From: Kingella oralis
GTDB lineage: Bacteria; Pseudomonadota; Gammaproteobacteria; Burkholderiales; Neisseriaceae
Assembly (NCBI GenBank): GCA_905373195.1
Contig: CAJPSG010000113.1
Span: 1-5,053 of the forward strand
Length of the DNA: 5,053 nt
Reading direction: 5' to 3'
Made by a program: the position numbers and the translations under genes. Below are positions 1 to 5,021 of the stretch, piece by piece (position 1 is the stretch's first letter; each line of letters opens with the position of its first letter). The notes under the pieces were generated by a model. The model was not told the DNA's origin, made no database searches, and saw only the letters and a program-made list of their open reading frames with translations.

Positions 1-624
1 CCGCCCCCACTCGCGCCGCGCCTCAGGATACGCCAGCATCCCCGCCGAGTTCGCCAAACTCTCCGCCCCCTCCAGCCCTGCGCAAGCCAAATCAAACGCC
101 TCCAACTGCATCTCCGTCGTGCCCCGCTCCGCCTCATCCGCGCAAGCAAAATGCGTCATCTTCACAATCTCCGCCACCTTGCCACTCTGGCGCAACGCCG
201 CAAACGCCGCCGCATAATGGTGCGGAAAAAAGCCCACCCGATGCATCCCGCTGTCCATTTTCAACCACACCGTTGCAGGCTCGCGCCAATCAAACGCCAA
301 CACCCCCTCCAACTGCGCCTGATGATGCACCACCGGCCACAAACGATACTCCTGCACCAACGCATAATCAGCAGCCTGAAACACCCCCTCCAACAACACA
401 ATCGGCTTCGTAATCCCCGCTTCGCGCAGCTCAATCGCCTCCTCCAAAAACGCCACCGCAAAGCCATCCGCCACATTATGCAACGCGCGCGCACATTGCA
501 CCGCCCCATGCCCATAAGCATTCGCCTTCACCACCGCCAGCAGCTTATTGCCATGCAACGCTTTCAAATACAAATAATTATCCCGCAAATAATCCAAACG
601 GATTTCACACGTTAAAGGGCGCAT
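1..624 (-). CDS. alr: Alanine racemase, N-terminal part (runs off the window)
   Basis: PLP-dependent enzyme of the cytoplasm that interconverts L- and D-alanine, supplying D-Ala for peptidoglycan. Only the first 208 codons are present. The family is usually about 350-370 residues, so the second (beta) domain with the catalytic tyrosine lies beyond base 1. Visible landmarks are VVKANAYGHG with the PLP lysine at K33, WLKMDSGMHRVGF (residues 120-132, K122 and the PLP-contacting arginine R129), the MTHFACAD segment, and ANSAGMLAYPEARREWGR just before the cut, where the family continues into R-P-G. The frame is open to the window edge. The start is the ATG at 624-622, with GAGGAG at 636-631 six bases upstream. 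It shares strand with the two genes before it but follows a 334-bp spacer, so it probably has its own promoter. Family assignment is firm. Whether it is the only racemase paralogue (alr versus dadX) cannot be told here. Confidence 0.95.
   Translation of the reverse strand, partial: MRPLTCEIRLDYLRDNYLYLKALHGNKLLAVVKANAYGHGAVQCARALHNVADGFAVAFLEEAIELREAGITKPIVLLEGVFQAADYALVQEYRLWPVVHHQAQLEGVLAFDWREPATVWLKMDSGMHRVGFFPHHYAAAFAALRQSGKVAEIVKMTHFACADEAERGTTEMQLEAFDLACAGLEGAESLANSAGMLAYPEARREWGR
369..380 (+). repeat. Degenerate DUS inside alr (10/12)
   Basis: GCAGCCTGAA at 371-380 matches the last ten bases of the Kingella-type uptake sequence; the first two bases differ. On the coding (minus) strand it reads F-Q-A-A. 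It may be a decayed DUS or chance, so confidence is modest. Confidence 0.4.
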
Positions 625-656
625 CGTTCTCTCCTCAAAATAATCACAACACAAAA

Positions 657-668
657 AGGCAGCCTGAA
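657..668 (+). repeat. DNA uptake sequence (12/12)
   Basis: Exact AGGCAGCCTGAA, about 33 bp upstream of the alr start. On the minus strand it lies in the probable alr leader. DUS are bound by the minor pilin ComP during natural transformation in Neisseriaceae. Confidence 0.9.
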
Positions 669-691
669 ACAGCCATCAAGCAGCCCAGAAA

Positions 692-720
692 TTTATCGCC
701 ATAGCACGGCTTGCAAGCAA
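692..720 (-). promoter_or_regulatory. Possible alr promoter (weak)
   Basis: On the minus strand TTGCTT (720-715) and GATAAA (697-692) are separated by 17 bp, about 70 bp upstream of the alr start. The matches to consensus are poor (3/6 and 4/6), and the -35 falls in an inverted repeat, so this is only a candidate. Confidence 0.25.
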
Positions 721-725
721 GCCGT
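706..725. repeat. Perfect inverted repeat, 9-bp arms
   Basis: ACGGCTTGC (706-714) and GCAAGCCGT (717-725) are perfectly complementary around a 2-bp centre. It could be an operator-like dyad, a cruciform, or part of an intergenic repeat family; the adjoining GCCGTAGG recurs at 822-829, which favours the repeat reading. No U-tract follows on either strand, so it is unlikely to be a terminator. Confidence 0.6.
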
Positions 726-743
726 AGGAAACGCGGGGCAACT

Positions 744-755
744 TTCAGGCTGCCT
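744..755 (-). repeat. DNA uptake sequence (12/12)
   Basis: Exact AGGCAGCCTGAA read on the minus strand. It stands alone in the spacer upstream of alr, 75 bp from the oppositely oriented copy at 657-668, which is too far for a simple terminator hairpin. Confidence 0.9.
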
Positions 756-829
756 CACCATTCGCCCCCGCGCTCAAACATACCATAAGCAATCCATCGC
801 CTGCCCATTATCACCCAAGCCGCCGTAGG

Positions 830-850
830 GTGTGTGGTTTCACCACGCAC
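830..850. repeat. Short hairpin repeat
   Basis: GTGTGTGGT (830-838) pairs with ACCACGCAC (842-850) around TTC, with one G-U wobble on the plus strand. It follows CCGTAGG. Its form resembles small dispersed intergenic repeats, but I cannot confirm copy number from one window. Confidence 0.5.
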
Positions 851-873
851 TGTTTAGCAACATTTAATGAATA

Positions 874-885
874 AGGCAGCCTGAA
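874..885 (+). repeat. DNA uptake sequence (12/12)
   Basis: Exact AGGCAGCCTGAA between the two small hairpin repeats, 53 bp from the one-mismatch copy at 938-949 in the same orientation. Confidence 0.9.
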
Positions 886-898
886 AATAAGCCATAGA

Positions 899-917
899 GC
901 GGGCACTCGTTACCCAC
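899..917. repeat. Short imperfect hairpin repeat
   Basis: On the minus strand GTGGGTA (917-911) pairs with TGCCCGC (905-899) around ACGAG. Two of the seven pairs are G-U, so the fold is better as leftward RNA than rightward. It looks like a decayed dispersed repeat. Confidence 0.4.
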
Positions 918-937
918 CTTAATAATCATCGCTACCT

Positions 938-949
938 TGGCAGCCTGAA
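938..949 (+). repeat. DNA uptake sequence (11/12)
   Basis: TGGCAGCCTGAA differs from the DUS only at its first base. It is the left arm of the hairpin that closes the membrane-protein gene. Confidence 0.85.
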
Positions 950-968
950 ACCCCTTTTTCAGGCTGCC
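939..968 (-). terminator. Inverted DUS pair, putative terminator of the membrane-protein gene
   Basis: The arms 939-950 and 957-968 are perfectly complementary over 12 bp with a 6-nt loop (951-956). Inverted DUS pairs at gene ends are a known terminator form in Neisseriaceae. On the minus-strand transcript the hairpin begins inside the final codons and spans the TGA stop. No clear U-tract follows, so termination may be weak or factor-dependent. Confidence 0.5.
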
Positions 969-969
969 T
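958..969 (-). repeat. DNA uptake sequence (12/12) that provides a stop codon
   Basis: Exact AGGCAGCCTGAA on the minus strand. In frame with the membrane-protein gene it contributes GCA GCC TGA, so it encodes the final Ala-Ala and the stop. Confidence 0.9.
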
Positions 970-1570
970 CAACCGCCTCCGCCTCCACTGCCCGCCGTAT
1001 CTCCTCCTTCAACCCCTCCCGCTCCGCATCACTCAACCCCTGCAAACAATTCAACTCCCCATCCAACGGCACAACCGCCTCCCCATCATCACGCGCCACC
1101 GCCAGCAGCAAAGGCTGCCCATTTACCTGCACCTGCCACGGCTCTAAACCCCACTTCCATGGTCGTAAACTACCCGCATGAATTTCCACACGCAGCTTCT
1201 TGCCTAACACCTGAGTGTCATAGCCATACTTACTACCCATAAAAAAAGTCATAACAAAATTTTTATTCTTTTCCATATTCGCCTCCACCGCCACCAGCCG
1301 CCAAGTCGCAACAGGTGCAGCATTTAATCGCCCCAACACCCACCACGCCCGCCAACTTTGAACGAGCATATTCAGCACCATCACGCTCGCATATGCCAGT
1401 ATCACACTATGAAAATTAAAACCCAGTGCAATCTGAGAAGTTAGCAACTCATAGCCAATACCAGCAAAATAGATCGTACCCCAAAGAAATCCATACCACG
1501 GCACATTCCGCAAAATACGATTTACCCGCAACGAACCATGAGCAAAACGAAAAGCATATTCACGTATCAA
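959..1570 (-). CDS. Uncharacterised protein with two predicted membrane segments
   Basis: I do not recognise this family. With the TTG start at 1570 it has 203 residues. A short basic N-terminus (IREYAFRFAHGSLRVNRILRN) precedes two hydrophobic segments at about residues 24-43 and 51-71. A soluble C-terminal region of about 120 residues follows, with charged and beta-like stretches and an Ala/Glu-rich tail. This suggests an inner-membrane protein with a cytoplasmic or periplasmic C-terminal domain. TTG at 1570 is preferred because GGAG (1579-1576) lies five bases upstream. The first in-frame ATG, at 1609, would give 216 residues, but it sits inside the hairpin 1591-1621 and its added residues (GFQAAY) are encoded by DUS sequence. 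A GTG at 1576 lacks a ribosome site. The stop TGA (961-959) is part of a DUS. It lies downstream of the amidohydrolase gene on the same strand and may depend on readthrough. Confidence 0.75.
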   Translation of the reverse strand: MIREYAFRFAHGSLRVNRILRNVPWYGFLWGTIYFAGIGYELLTSQIALGFNFHSVILAYASVMVLNMLVQSWRAWWVLGRLNAAPVATWRLVAVEANMEKNKNFVMTFFMGSKYGYDTQVLGKKLRVEIHAGSLRPWKWGLEPWQVQVNGQPLLLAVARDDGEAVVPLDGELNCLQGLSDAEREGLKEEIRRAVEAEAVEAA

Positions 1571-1575
1571 AATCA

Positions 1576-1579
1576 CTCC
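1576..1579 (-). promoter_or_regulatory. Ribosome binding site deciding the TTG start
   Basis: GGAG on the minus strand, five bases before TTG (1570-1568) and just beyond the terminator hairpin. A rival GAGG in the 5' arm of the hairpin, nine bases before the ATG at 1609, would be sequestered when the hairpin forms. Confidence 0.45.
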
Positions 1580-1590
1580 AAAACAAACAT

Positions 1591-1602
1591 AGGCAGCCTG
1601 AA
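1591..1602 (+). repeat. DNA uptake sequence (12/12)
   Basis: Exact AGGCAGCCTGAA; left arm of the inverted pair behind the amidohydrolase gene. Confidence 0.92.
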
Positions 1603-1609
1603 ACCCCAT

Positions 1610-1621
1610 TTCAGGCTGCCT
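1610..1621 (-). repeat. DNA uptake sequence (12/12)
   Basis: Exact AGGCAGCCTGAA on the minus strand; right arm of the inverted pair, beginning four bases after the amidohydrolase stop codon. Confidence 0.92.
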
Positions 1622-1625
1622 CAAC

Positions 1626-2774
1626 TCACAACACCCTATCCGACACCACCAACGCCAAAAACGCCCGTACCCCCACCTCAATCAAATCATCAGGAAAATC
1701 ATAATGCACCGTATGCAGCGGGTCAGCCGTCTCGCCCGTGCCAATAAACAGCATCGCCCCCGCCACCCGTTTCAAAAACCAACCAAAATCCTCCGAAGCC
1801 CGAAACGGCACAGGCAATTCTTTAATCGGCACGCCCGCTTGTTCGCAAGCAGCCCACACCTTCGCCACCGCCCGCTCATCGTTCACCGTCGCAGGAAAAT
1901 GGTCGCAACTTTCCGTGCGCAGCCCAATGCCCCGCGCCGCGCACAAATCCCCCGCCGCCGCCACAATCAGCCGCTCCAATTTTTCCAAATCCCGCTCGTG
2001 ATACGCTCGAATGGTCAGCCGCAGCACCCCATCGCCCGCCGACACCCCAAACGCCGCCTCGCCCACCTGCACATTCACAATCGTGCAACGAATAAACCCC
2101 TCAAACAATGTCTCATCAGCCTGAATTTGCTCAATTTCCCCAATCAACCGCGCAATCGCATAAGCAGGGTTAATCCCATTTTCAGGCTGACTCGCGTGCG
2201 CAGGCTTGCCATCAAAAAACAAACTCAACCCCTTAGACGTTAAACAAATCGTCCCCGCCAGCAGCGACACCGTTTTAAACGGCTCGCTCGGATAATTGTG
2301 ATACGCATAAAACTCGCCAATATTCTGCTCATCAAACACCCCCAAACACGTTTTTGCCCCCGCGCCCGTCTCCTCCGCAGGCTGAAACAAAAACACCACC
2401 GAACGTTCAGGCTGCATCGCCTCCACCGTCAAAGCCAGCGCACATAGCGTAGCCGAATGCCCATCATGCCCGCATTTATGCGCCACCCCCGCGCATTGCG
2501 AACGATACGGCGCGTCAATTTCGTCCTCAATCGGCAGCGCATCAAAATCCGCCCGAAACGCAATCGCAGGCGCATCGCTTTTGCCGCGATACAACGCATA
2601 AAAATAATGCCCACGGTCAAACAATTCCAAGCCCGAATGGTCGTGCAGAAAATCCATCAACCGCTGCTTCGTCCACACCTCCTGCCCCGACAATTCAGGG
2701 TGCGCGTGCAATTCATGGCGCAATTGGGTTGCCAGCGGGATAACACGTTGCAAAGTTTGTTCCAAGTTCAACAT
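1626..2774 (-). CDS. M20 family (M20D-like) metal-dependent amidohydrolase
   Basis: A 382-residue zinc-type amidohydrolase of the hippurate hydrolase / N-acyl-amino-acid amidohydrolase / N-acetyldiaminopimelate deacetylase group, expected to hydrolyse an amide bond of an N-acylated amino acid or peptide in the cytoplasm. Motifs in order: RHELHAHPELSGQE (19-32); RADFDALPIED (74-84), where the family usually has Met for Phe; HKCGHDGH (99-106) with Cys101 and His103 as likely ligands; FQPAEETGAGAK (130-141) with Glu134 and catalytic Glu135; AYHN (His159); the dimerisation-domain GKPAHASQPENGINP; FRASEDF; and PLHTVHYDF with ligand His354. Length is normal and all ligands are present. ATG 2774 has AAGGAG seven bases upstream; the ATG one codon earlier (2777) leaves only four. 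It is expressed apart from the divergent ribosomal operon. The substrate cannot be deduced. Two one-mismatch DUS copies lie in frame. Confidence 0.9.
   Translation of the reverse strand: MLNLEQTLQRVIPLATQLRHELHAHPELSGQEVWTKQRLMDFLHDHSGLELFDRGHYFYALYRGKSDAPAIAFRADFDALPIEDEIDAPYRSQCAGVAHKCGHDGHSATLCALALTVEAMQPERSVVFLFQPAEETGAGAKTCLGVFDEQNIGEFYAYHNYPSEPFKTVSLLAGTICLTSKGLSLFFDGKPAHASQPENGINPAYAIARLIGEIEQIQADETLFEGFIRCTIVNVQVGEAAFGVSAGDGVLRLTIRAYHERDLEKLERLIVAAAGDLCAARGIGLRTESCDHFPATVNDERAVAKVWAACEQAGVPIKELPVPFRASEDFGWFLKRVAGAMLFIGTGETADPLHTVHYDFPDDLIEVGVRAFLALVVSDRVL
2181..2192 (-). repeat. Near-DUS (11/12) inside the amidohydrolase gene
   Basis: AGTCAGCCTGAA on the coding strand, one mismatch. 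It encodes S-Q-P-E in the H-A-S-Q-P-E-N-G-I-N-P segment. Confidence 0.6.
2406..2417 (-). repeat. Near-DUS (11/12) inside the amidohydrolase gene
   Basis: ATGCAGCCTGAA on the coding strand, one mismatch. It encodes M-Q-P-E in the variable stretch before the V-V-F-L-F-Q-P-A-E-E motif, in the same frame as the other coding-strand copies. Confidence 0.6.
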
Positions 2775-2781
2775 CATTATT

Positions 2782-2787
2782 CTCCTT
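2782..2787 (-). promoter_or_regulatory. Ribosome binding site of the amidohydrolase gene
   Basis: AAGGAG on the minus strand. Tandem ATG codons follow at 2777 and 2774; the second has the better spacing of seven bases, which is why it was chosen. Confidence 0.75.
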
Positions 2788-2879
2788 ACAATTAACATGA
2801 TGAGTTAAATAAATACAAAACGACTAACCCCAACCAACGTCGCCATCACTTAACATTCATTCACTATATTTAACAAAAC

Positions 2880-2908
2880 ATTGTAGTCCTCCATTGTTTC
2901 AACTTCAA
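2880..2908 (-). promoter_or_regulatory. Sigma70-type promoter for the amidohydrolase gene
   Basis: On the minus strand TTGAAG (2908-2903), a 17-bp spacer and TACAAT (2885-2880; 5/6 match). This predicts a start near 2873 and a leader of about 100 nt. It is the best leftward candidate in the divergent gap. The long leader shows no obvious riboswitch. Confidence 0.5.
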
Positions 2909-2957
2909 TGCAGCATCCCCAATAATGCCCACCAGCGCACGAAACACAAATAAACAC

Positions 2958-2987
2958 TTGCCTAACCCCCGCAAAACACACTAAAAT
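2958..2987 (+). promoter_or_regulatory. Promoter of the rpsP-rimM-trmD-rplS operon
   Basis: TTGCCT (2958-2963) and TAAAAT (2982-2987; 5/6) with an 18-bp spacer. The six bases after the -10 are GCGCGG, a GC-rich discriminator as seen at stringently controlled promoters. The predicted start is near 2994, giving a leader of about 38 nt to the rpsP ATG, with TAAGGA at 3017-3022. Confidence 0.65.
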
Positions 2988-3031
2988 GCGCGGTTTTTCC
3001 ATATCCCTAATTTTCCTAAGGAATCCCAATA

Positions 3032-3280
3032 ATGGTAGTTATCCGTTTAGCCCGTGGCGGCTCTAAAAAACGTCCTTTCTTCTACATCGTTGCAGCCGAC
3101 AAACAAGCACGCCGCGACGGTCGTTTCATTGAGCGCGTAGGTTTCTTCAACCCCGTTGCCAACGAAAAACAAGAACGCATCCGCATCCACGCCGACCGCC
3201 TGAACCACTGGGTTGCCAACGGCGCACAAGTGAGCGCTGCCGTTACCAAATTGGTAGCAGAACAAAAAGTCGCCGCCTAA
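3032..3280 (+). CDS. rpsP: 30S ribosomal protein S16
   Basis: Small-subunit protein that binds 16S rRNA early in 30S assembly. The 82-residue product has the family's normal size and its N-terminal signature [23 protein letters not shown], followed by [15 protein letters not shown] (residues about 27-41) and the [11 protein letters not shown] segment. The ATG is the only sensible start, with TAAGGA nine bases upstream. It is the first gene of the operon, directly behind the promoter, and is separated from rimM by 10 bp. Its C-terminal tail (V-A-E-Q-K-V-A-A) is short and variable, as usual. Confidence 0.98.
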   Translation: MVVIRLARGGSKKRPFFYIVAADKQARRDGRFIERVGFFNPVANEKQERIRIHADRLNHWVANGAQVSAAVTKLVAEQKVAA

Positions 3281-3290
3281 TTTCCACGCC

Positions 3291-3800
3291 ATGAGCCACA
3301 CGCAAAACTGGGTAGCAATGGGCTACATCAAAGGCGCATTCGGCATCAAAGGCTGGATAAAAGTCCAATCCAATACCGAATACACCGATAGCCTATTAGA
3401 CTACCCACAATGGCGTTTAAGCAAAGGCAAAGAACACATCCTCGCCGAAGTGGAAAGCGGCAAAATGGCAGGCGACGAACTCCAAGTCAAACTCGCCCAC
3501 ATCCACGACCGCGACGCAGCCGCCCTATTGCGCGGCTACACCATTGAAGTCCCCCGCGAGCAATTTGAGCCCACCGAAGAGGGCGAATATTACTGGGCAG
3601 ACCTCGTGGGCATGGAAGTCAAAAACCGCGATGGTATCAGCCTCGGCAGCGTTCACAATCTTATGGAAACAGGCGCACACGATATTCTGATTGTGCGCGG
3701 CGAATACGGCGAAAAACTAATTCCCTTCGTTGAACAATTTATTGATAACGTGGACAACGAAAACCGCCAAATCACTTGCGACTGGGGCTTGGATTACTGA
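3291..3800 (+). CDS. rimM: Ribosome maturation factor RimM (16S rRNA processing)
   Basis: Cytoplasmic assembly factor for the 30S head; binds S19 and promotes 16S maturation. The 169 residues match family length. The N-terminal RimM barrel begins [18 protein letters not shown]. The [10 protein letters not shown] segment ends that domain, and the C-terminal PRC-barrel starts at [15 protein letters not shown], containing the [11 protein letters not shown] and L-I-P-F-V motifs. The ATG at 3291 places the first strand correctly, but the ten bases after rpsP carry no good ribosome site, so translation is probably coupled to rpsP. Its TGA overlaps the trmD ATG by one base. Confidence 0.96.
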   Translation: MSHTQNWVAMGYIKGAFGIKGWIKVQSNTEYTDSLLDYPQWRLSKGKEHILAEVESGKMAGDELQVKLAHIHDRDAAALLRGYTIEVPREQFEPTEEGEYYWADLVGMEVKNRDGISLGSVHNLMETGAHDILIVRGEYGEKLIPFVEQFIDNVDNENRQITCDWGLDY

Positions 3801-4555
3801 TGTTTATTCAAGCCATTACGCTCTTTCCCGAGATGTTTAGCAGCATCACCGAATACGGCGTAACAGGGCGCGCATTCAAGCAAAATCTCTGGCAATTTGC
3901 CGCCATCAATCCCCGCCAGTTTGCCGATAATAAACTCGGCTATATTGATGACCGCCCGTTCGGCGGCGGGCCGGGCATGATTATGATGGCGCCGCCGATT
4001 CAGGCTGCCATTGATGCCGCCAAACAGCATTACATAAGGCAGCCTGAAAACAGCCGTGTGGTGTATTTAAGCCCGCAAGGTGTGCCGCTGAACCACGCCA
4101 AAGTGCAAGCATTATCGCGCTTGGATAATTTGGTGCTGCTGTGCGGCCGCTATGAAGGCATTGACGAGCGCGTGTTGGCAGCCAACGTGGACGAAGAAAT
4201 CAGCATCGGCGATTTTGTGGTATCAGGTGGCGAGCTGCCCGCGATGATGCTGATGGATGCGGTGTTGCGTTTGCTGCCCAATGTGTTGGGCGACATGGCT
4301 TCGGCAGAGCAAGATTCGTTTGCCAATGGTTTGCTGGATTGCCCGCATTACACGCGCCCCACAGAATTTCAGGGCATGAGTGTTCCCGAGGTTTTAAAAT
4401 CGGGCAATCATGCGCTGATAGCGGAATGGCGATTGGAACAATCGCTGCGCCGCACTTTGAAGCGCCGCCCAGAGCTTTTGAGCGAGCGTTGTTTACTCCC
4501 ACAGGAAGCCCGCCTCTTACGCAAAATCCGTTCGGAGCAAGAGCAACAGGCGTAA
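3800..4555 (+). CDS. trmD: tRNA (guanine-N1)-methyltransferase TrmD
   Basis: SPOUT-class enzyme that uses S-adenosylmethionine to methylate G37 next to the anticodon, preventing +1 frameshifting; essential in most bacteria. The 251 residues match the family (E. coli about 255). Motifs: [16 protein letters not shown] (50-60); VVYLSPQG (87-94); [12 protein letters not shown] (113-124) with the G37-binding Glu119; [18 protein letters not shown] (132-149) in the trefoil knot; Arg157; and E-Q-D-S-F with the catalytic Asp172, then [10 protein letters not shown]. The ATG at 3800 overlaps the rimM stop (TGATG), which implies translational coupling. A TTG eight codons upstream is rejected. Unusually, two oppositely oriented DUS copies sit in frame at 3999-4048, encoding I-Q-A-A and R-Q-P-E-N between conserved motifs; all key residues remain. 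Confidence 0.98.
   Translation: MFIQAITLFPEMFSSITEYGVTGRAFKQNLWQFAAINPRQFADNKLGYIDDRPFGGGPGMIMMAPPIQAAIDAAKQHYIRQPENSRVVYLSPQGVPLNHAKVQALSRLDNLVLLCGRYEGIDERVLAANVDEEISIGDFVVSGGELPAMMLMDAVLRLLPNVLGDMASAEQDSFANGLLDCPHYTRPTEFQGMSVPEVLKSGNHALIAEWRLEQSLRRTLKRRPELLSERCLLPQEARLLRKIRSEQEQQA
3999..4010 (-). repeat. DUS (11/12) inside trmD
   Basis: TGGCAGCCTGAA on the minus strand, with the same first-base mismatch as the copy at 938-949. On the coding strand it reads I-Q-A-A. Its 11-bp core is complementary to the DUS at 4037-4048. Confidence 0.75.
4037..4048 (+). repeat. DNA uptake sequence (12/12) inside trmD
   Basis: Exact AGGCAGCCTGAA within the coding region, read in frame as part of I-R-Q-P-E-N just before the conserved V-V-Y-L-S-P-Q-G motif. 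It is the only exact DUS wholly inside a gene in this window. Confidence 0.9.
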
Positions 4556-4579
4556 TCCATATTATATTAAGGAAAAATC

Positions 4580-4951
4580 ATGAATTTAATCCAACAATTA
4601 GAGCAAGAAGAAATTGCTCGTTTGAACAAAGAAATCCCTGAATTTGCCCCTGGCGACACCGTTGTGGTGTCTGTGCGCGTGGTGGAAGGCAACCGCAGCC
4701 GTTTGCAAGCGTATGAAGGCGTGGTGATTGCGCGCCGCAACCGCGGTTTGAACAGCAACTTTATCGTTCGCAAAATTTCCAGCGGCGAAGGTGTGGAGCG
4801 TACTTTCCAACTGTATTCGCCTAACGTGGAAAAAATTGAAGTGAAACGCCGTGGTGATGTGCGCCGTGCGAAACTGTATTACTTACGTGGCTTGACGGGT
4901 AAAGCAGCGCGTATTAAAGAGAAATTGCCTGCGCGTAAGCAAGAAGCGTAA
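4580..4951 (+). CDS. rplS: 50S ribosomal protein L19
   Basis: Large-subunit protein located at the 30S-50S interface. The 123-residue product has normal length and the family's landmarks: an N-terminal helix ([22 protein letters not shown]), the [13 protein letters not shown] segment, [35 protein letters not shown], and the basic [25 protein letters not shown] tail. AAGGA (4569-4573) lies six bases before the ATG. It is the last gene of the operon, 24 bp after trmD and 13 bp before the terminator stem. Its own strong ribosome site fits the need for more L19 than TrmD. Confidence 0.98.
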   Translation: MNLIQQLEQEEIARLNKEIPEFAPGDTVVVSVRVVEGNRSRLQAYEGVVIARRNRGLNSNFIVRKISSGEGVERTFQLYSPNVEKIEVKRRGDVRRAKLYYLRGLTGKAARIKEKLPARKQEA

Positions 4952-4964
4952 TTTGGATTTGATG

Positions 4965-4997
4965 AAAAAGGACAGCCTTTGGGGTTGTCCTTTTTTT
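4965..4997 (+). terminator. Strong intrinsic terminator of the ribosomal operon
   Basis: The core stem GGACAGCC (4970-4977) pairs with GGTTGTCC (4983-4990) with one G-U, loop TTTGG. It is extended by five A-T pairs (4965-4969 with 4991-4995) and ends in seven T residues (4991-4997). It starts 13 bp after the rplS stop. The A-run gives some activity in the other direction too. It is not built from DUS, unlike the two hairpins at the left. Confidence 0.93.
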
Positions 4998-5021
4998 GGT
5001 TTGGGTTTTGCTATTTTGGTT

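Larger units (their letters stand above)
625..958. other. Gene-free spacer upstream of alr, rich in DUS and small hairpins
   Basis: No credible coding frame was found on either strand in this 334-bp gap. It holds three exact DUS copies (657-668, 744-755, 874-885), plus a DUS pair forming a hairpin at its left-gene boundary (938-969). Three unrelated short inverted repeats lie at 706-725, 830-850 and 899-917. The 8-mer GCCGTAGG occurs twice (721-728 and 822-829), each time beside one of these hairpins. A weak leftward promoter for alr may lie at 692-720. The content looks like accumulated intergenic repeats and not a lost gene. Confidence 0.7.
1591..1621 (-). terminator. Inverted DUS pair, terminator of the amidohydrolase gene
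   Basis: Arms 1591-1603 and 1609-1621 pair perfectly over 13 bp around a 5-nt loop (1604-1608). On the minus strand the hairpin starts four bases after the amidohydrolase stop. It is followed by a U-rich stretch (ATGTTTGTTTTGG, 1590-1578), fitting an intrinsic terminator. The next gene begins immediately behind it. Confidence 0.7.

Noticed and set aside
151..615. A 154-codon plus-strand open frame opposite alr, rich in Arg, His and Gln
   Set aside because: It is the antisense of a clear alanine racemase; its composition follows from the GC-biased codons of the other strand, and it has no ribosome site or recognisable motif.
1610..1681. Upstream extension of the membrane protein to a TTG at 1681
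   Set aside because: It would overlap the amidohydrolase coding region by more than 50 bp and run through the terminator hairpin; the added residues (Trp, Arg, Cys rich) look like out-of-frame sequence.
1704..2243. A 179-codon plus-strand frame opposite the amidohydrolase
   Set aside because: Basic, low-complexity antisense product of a gene with intact catalytic motifs; no initiation signal.
2775..2798. Longer amidohydrolase starts at 2798 or 2777
   Set aside because: The AAGGAG at 2787-2782 lies inside or too near these starts; the ATG at 2774 has the right spacing.
2964..2970. Short C-run (CCCCC) in the rpsP promoter spacer as a phase-variable tract
   Set aside because: Five bases is too short for frequent slippage, and it is not in a surface-protein gene.
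3013..3023. Small hairpin TTCC-TAA-GGAA over the rpsP ribosome site
   Set aside because: Only four base pairs with a three-base loop; too weak to propose a regulatory role.
3776..3799. Eight-codon N-terminal extension of trmD from a TTG
   Set aside because: The family starts at [13 protein letters not shown], matching the ATG at 3800 that overlaps the rimM stop.
4537..4565. Internal promoter before rplS, suggested by TATTAT at 4560-4565
   Set aside because: No acceptable -35 at the right distance (GCAAGA with a 17-bp spacer); AT-richness around the ribosome site explains it.
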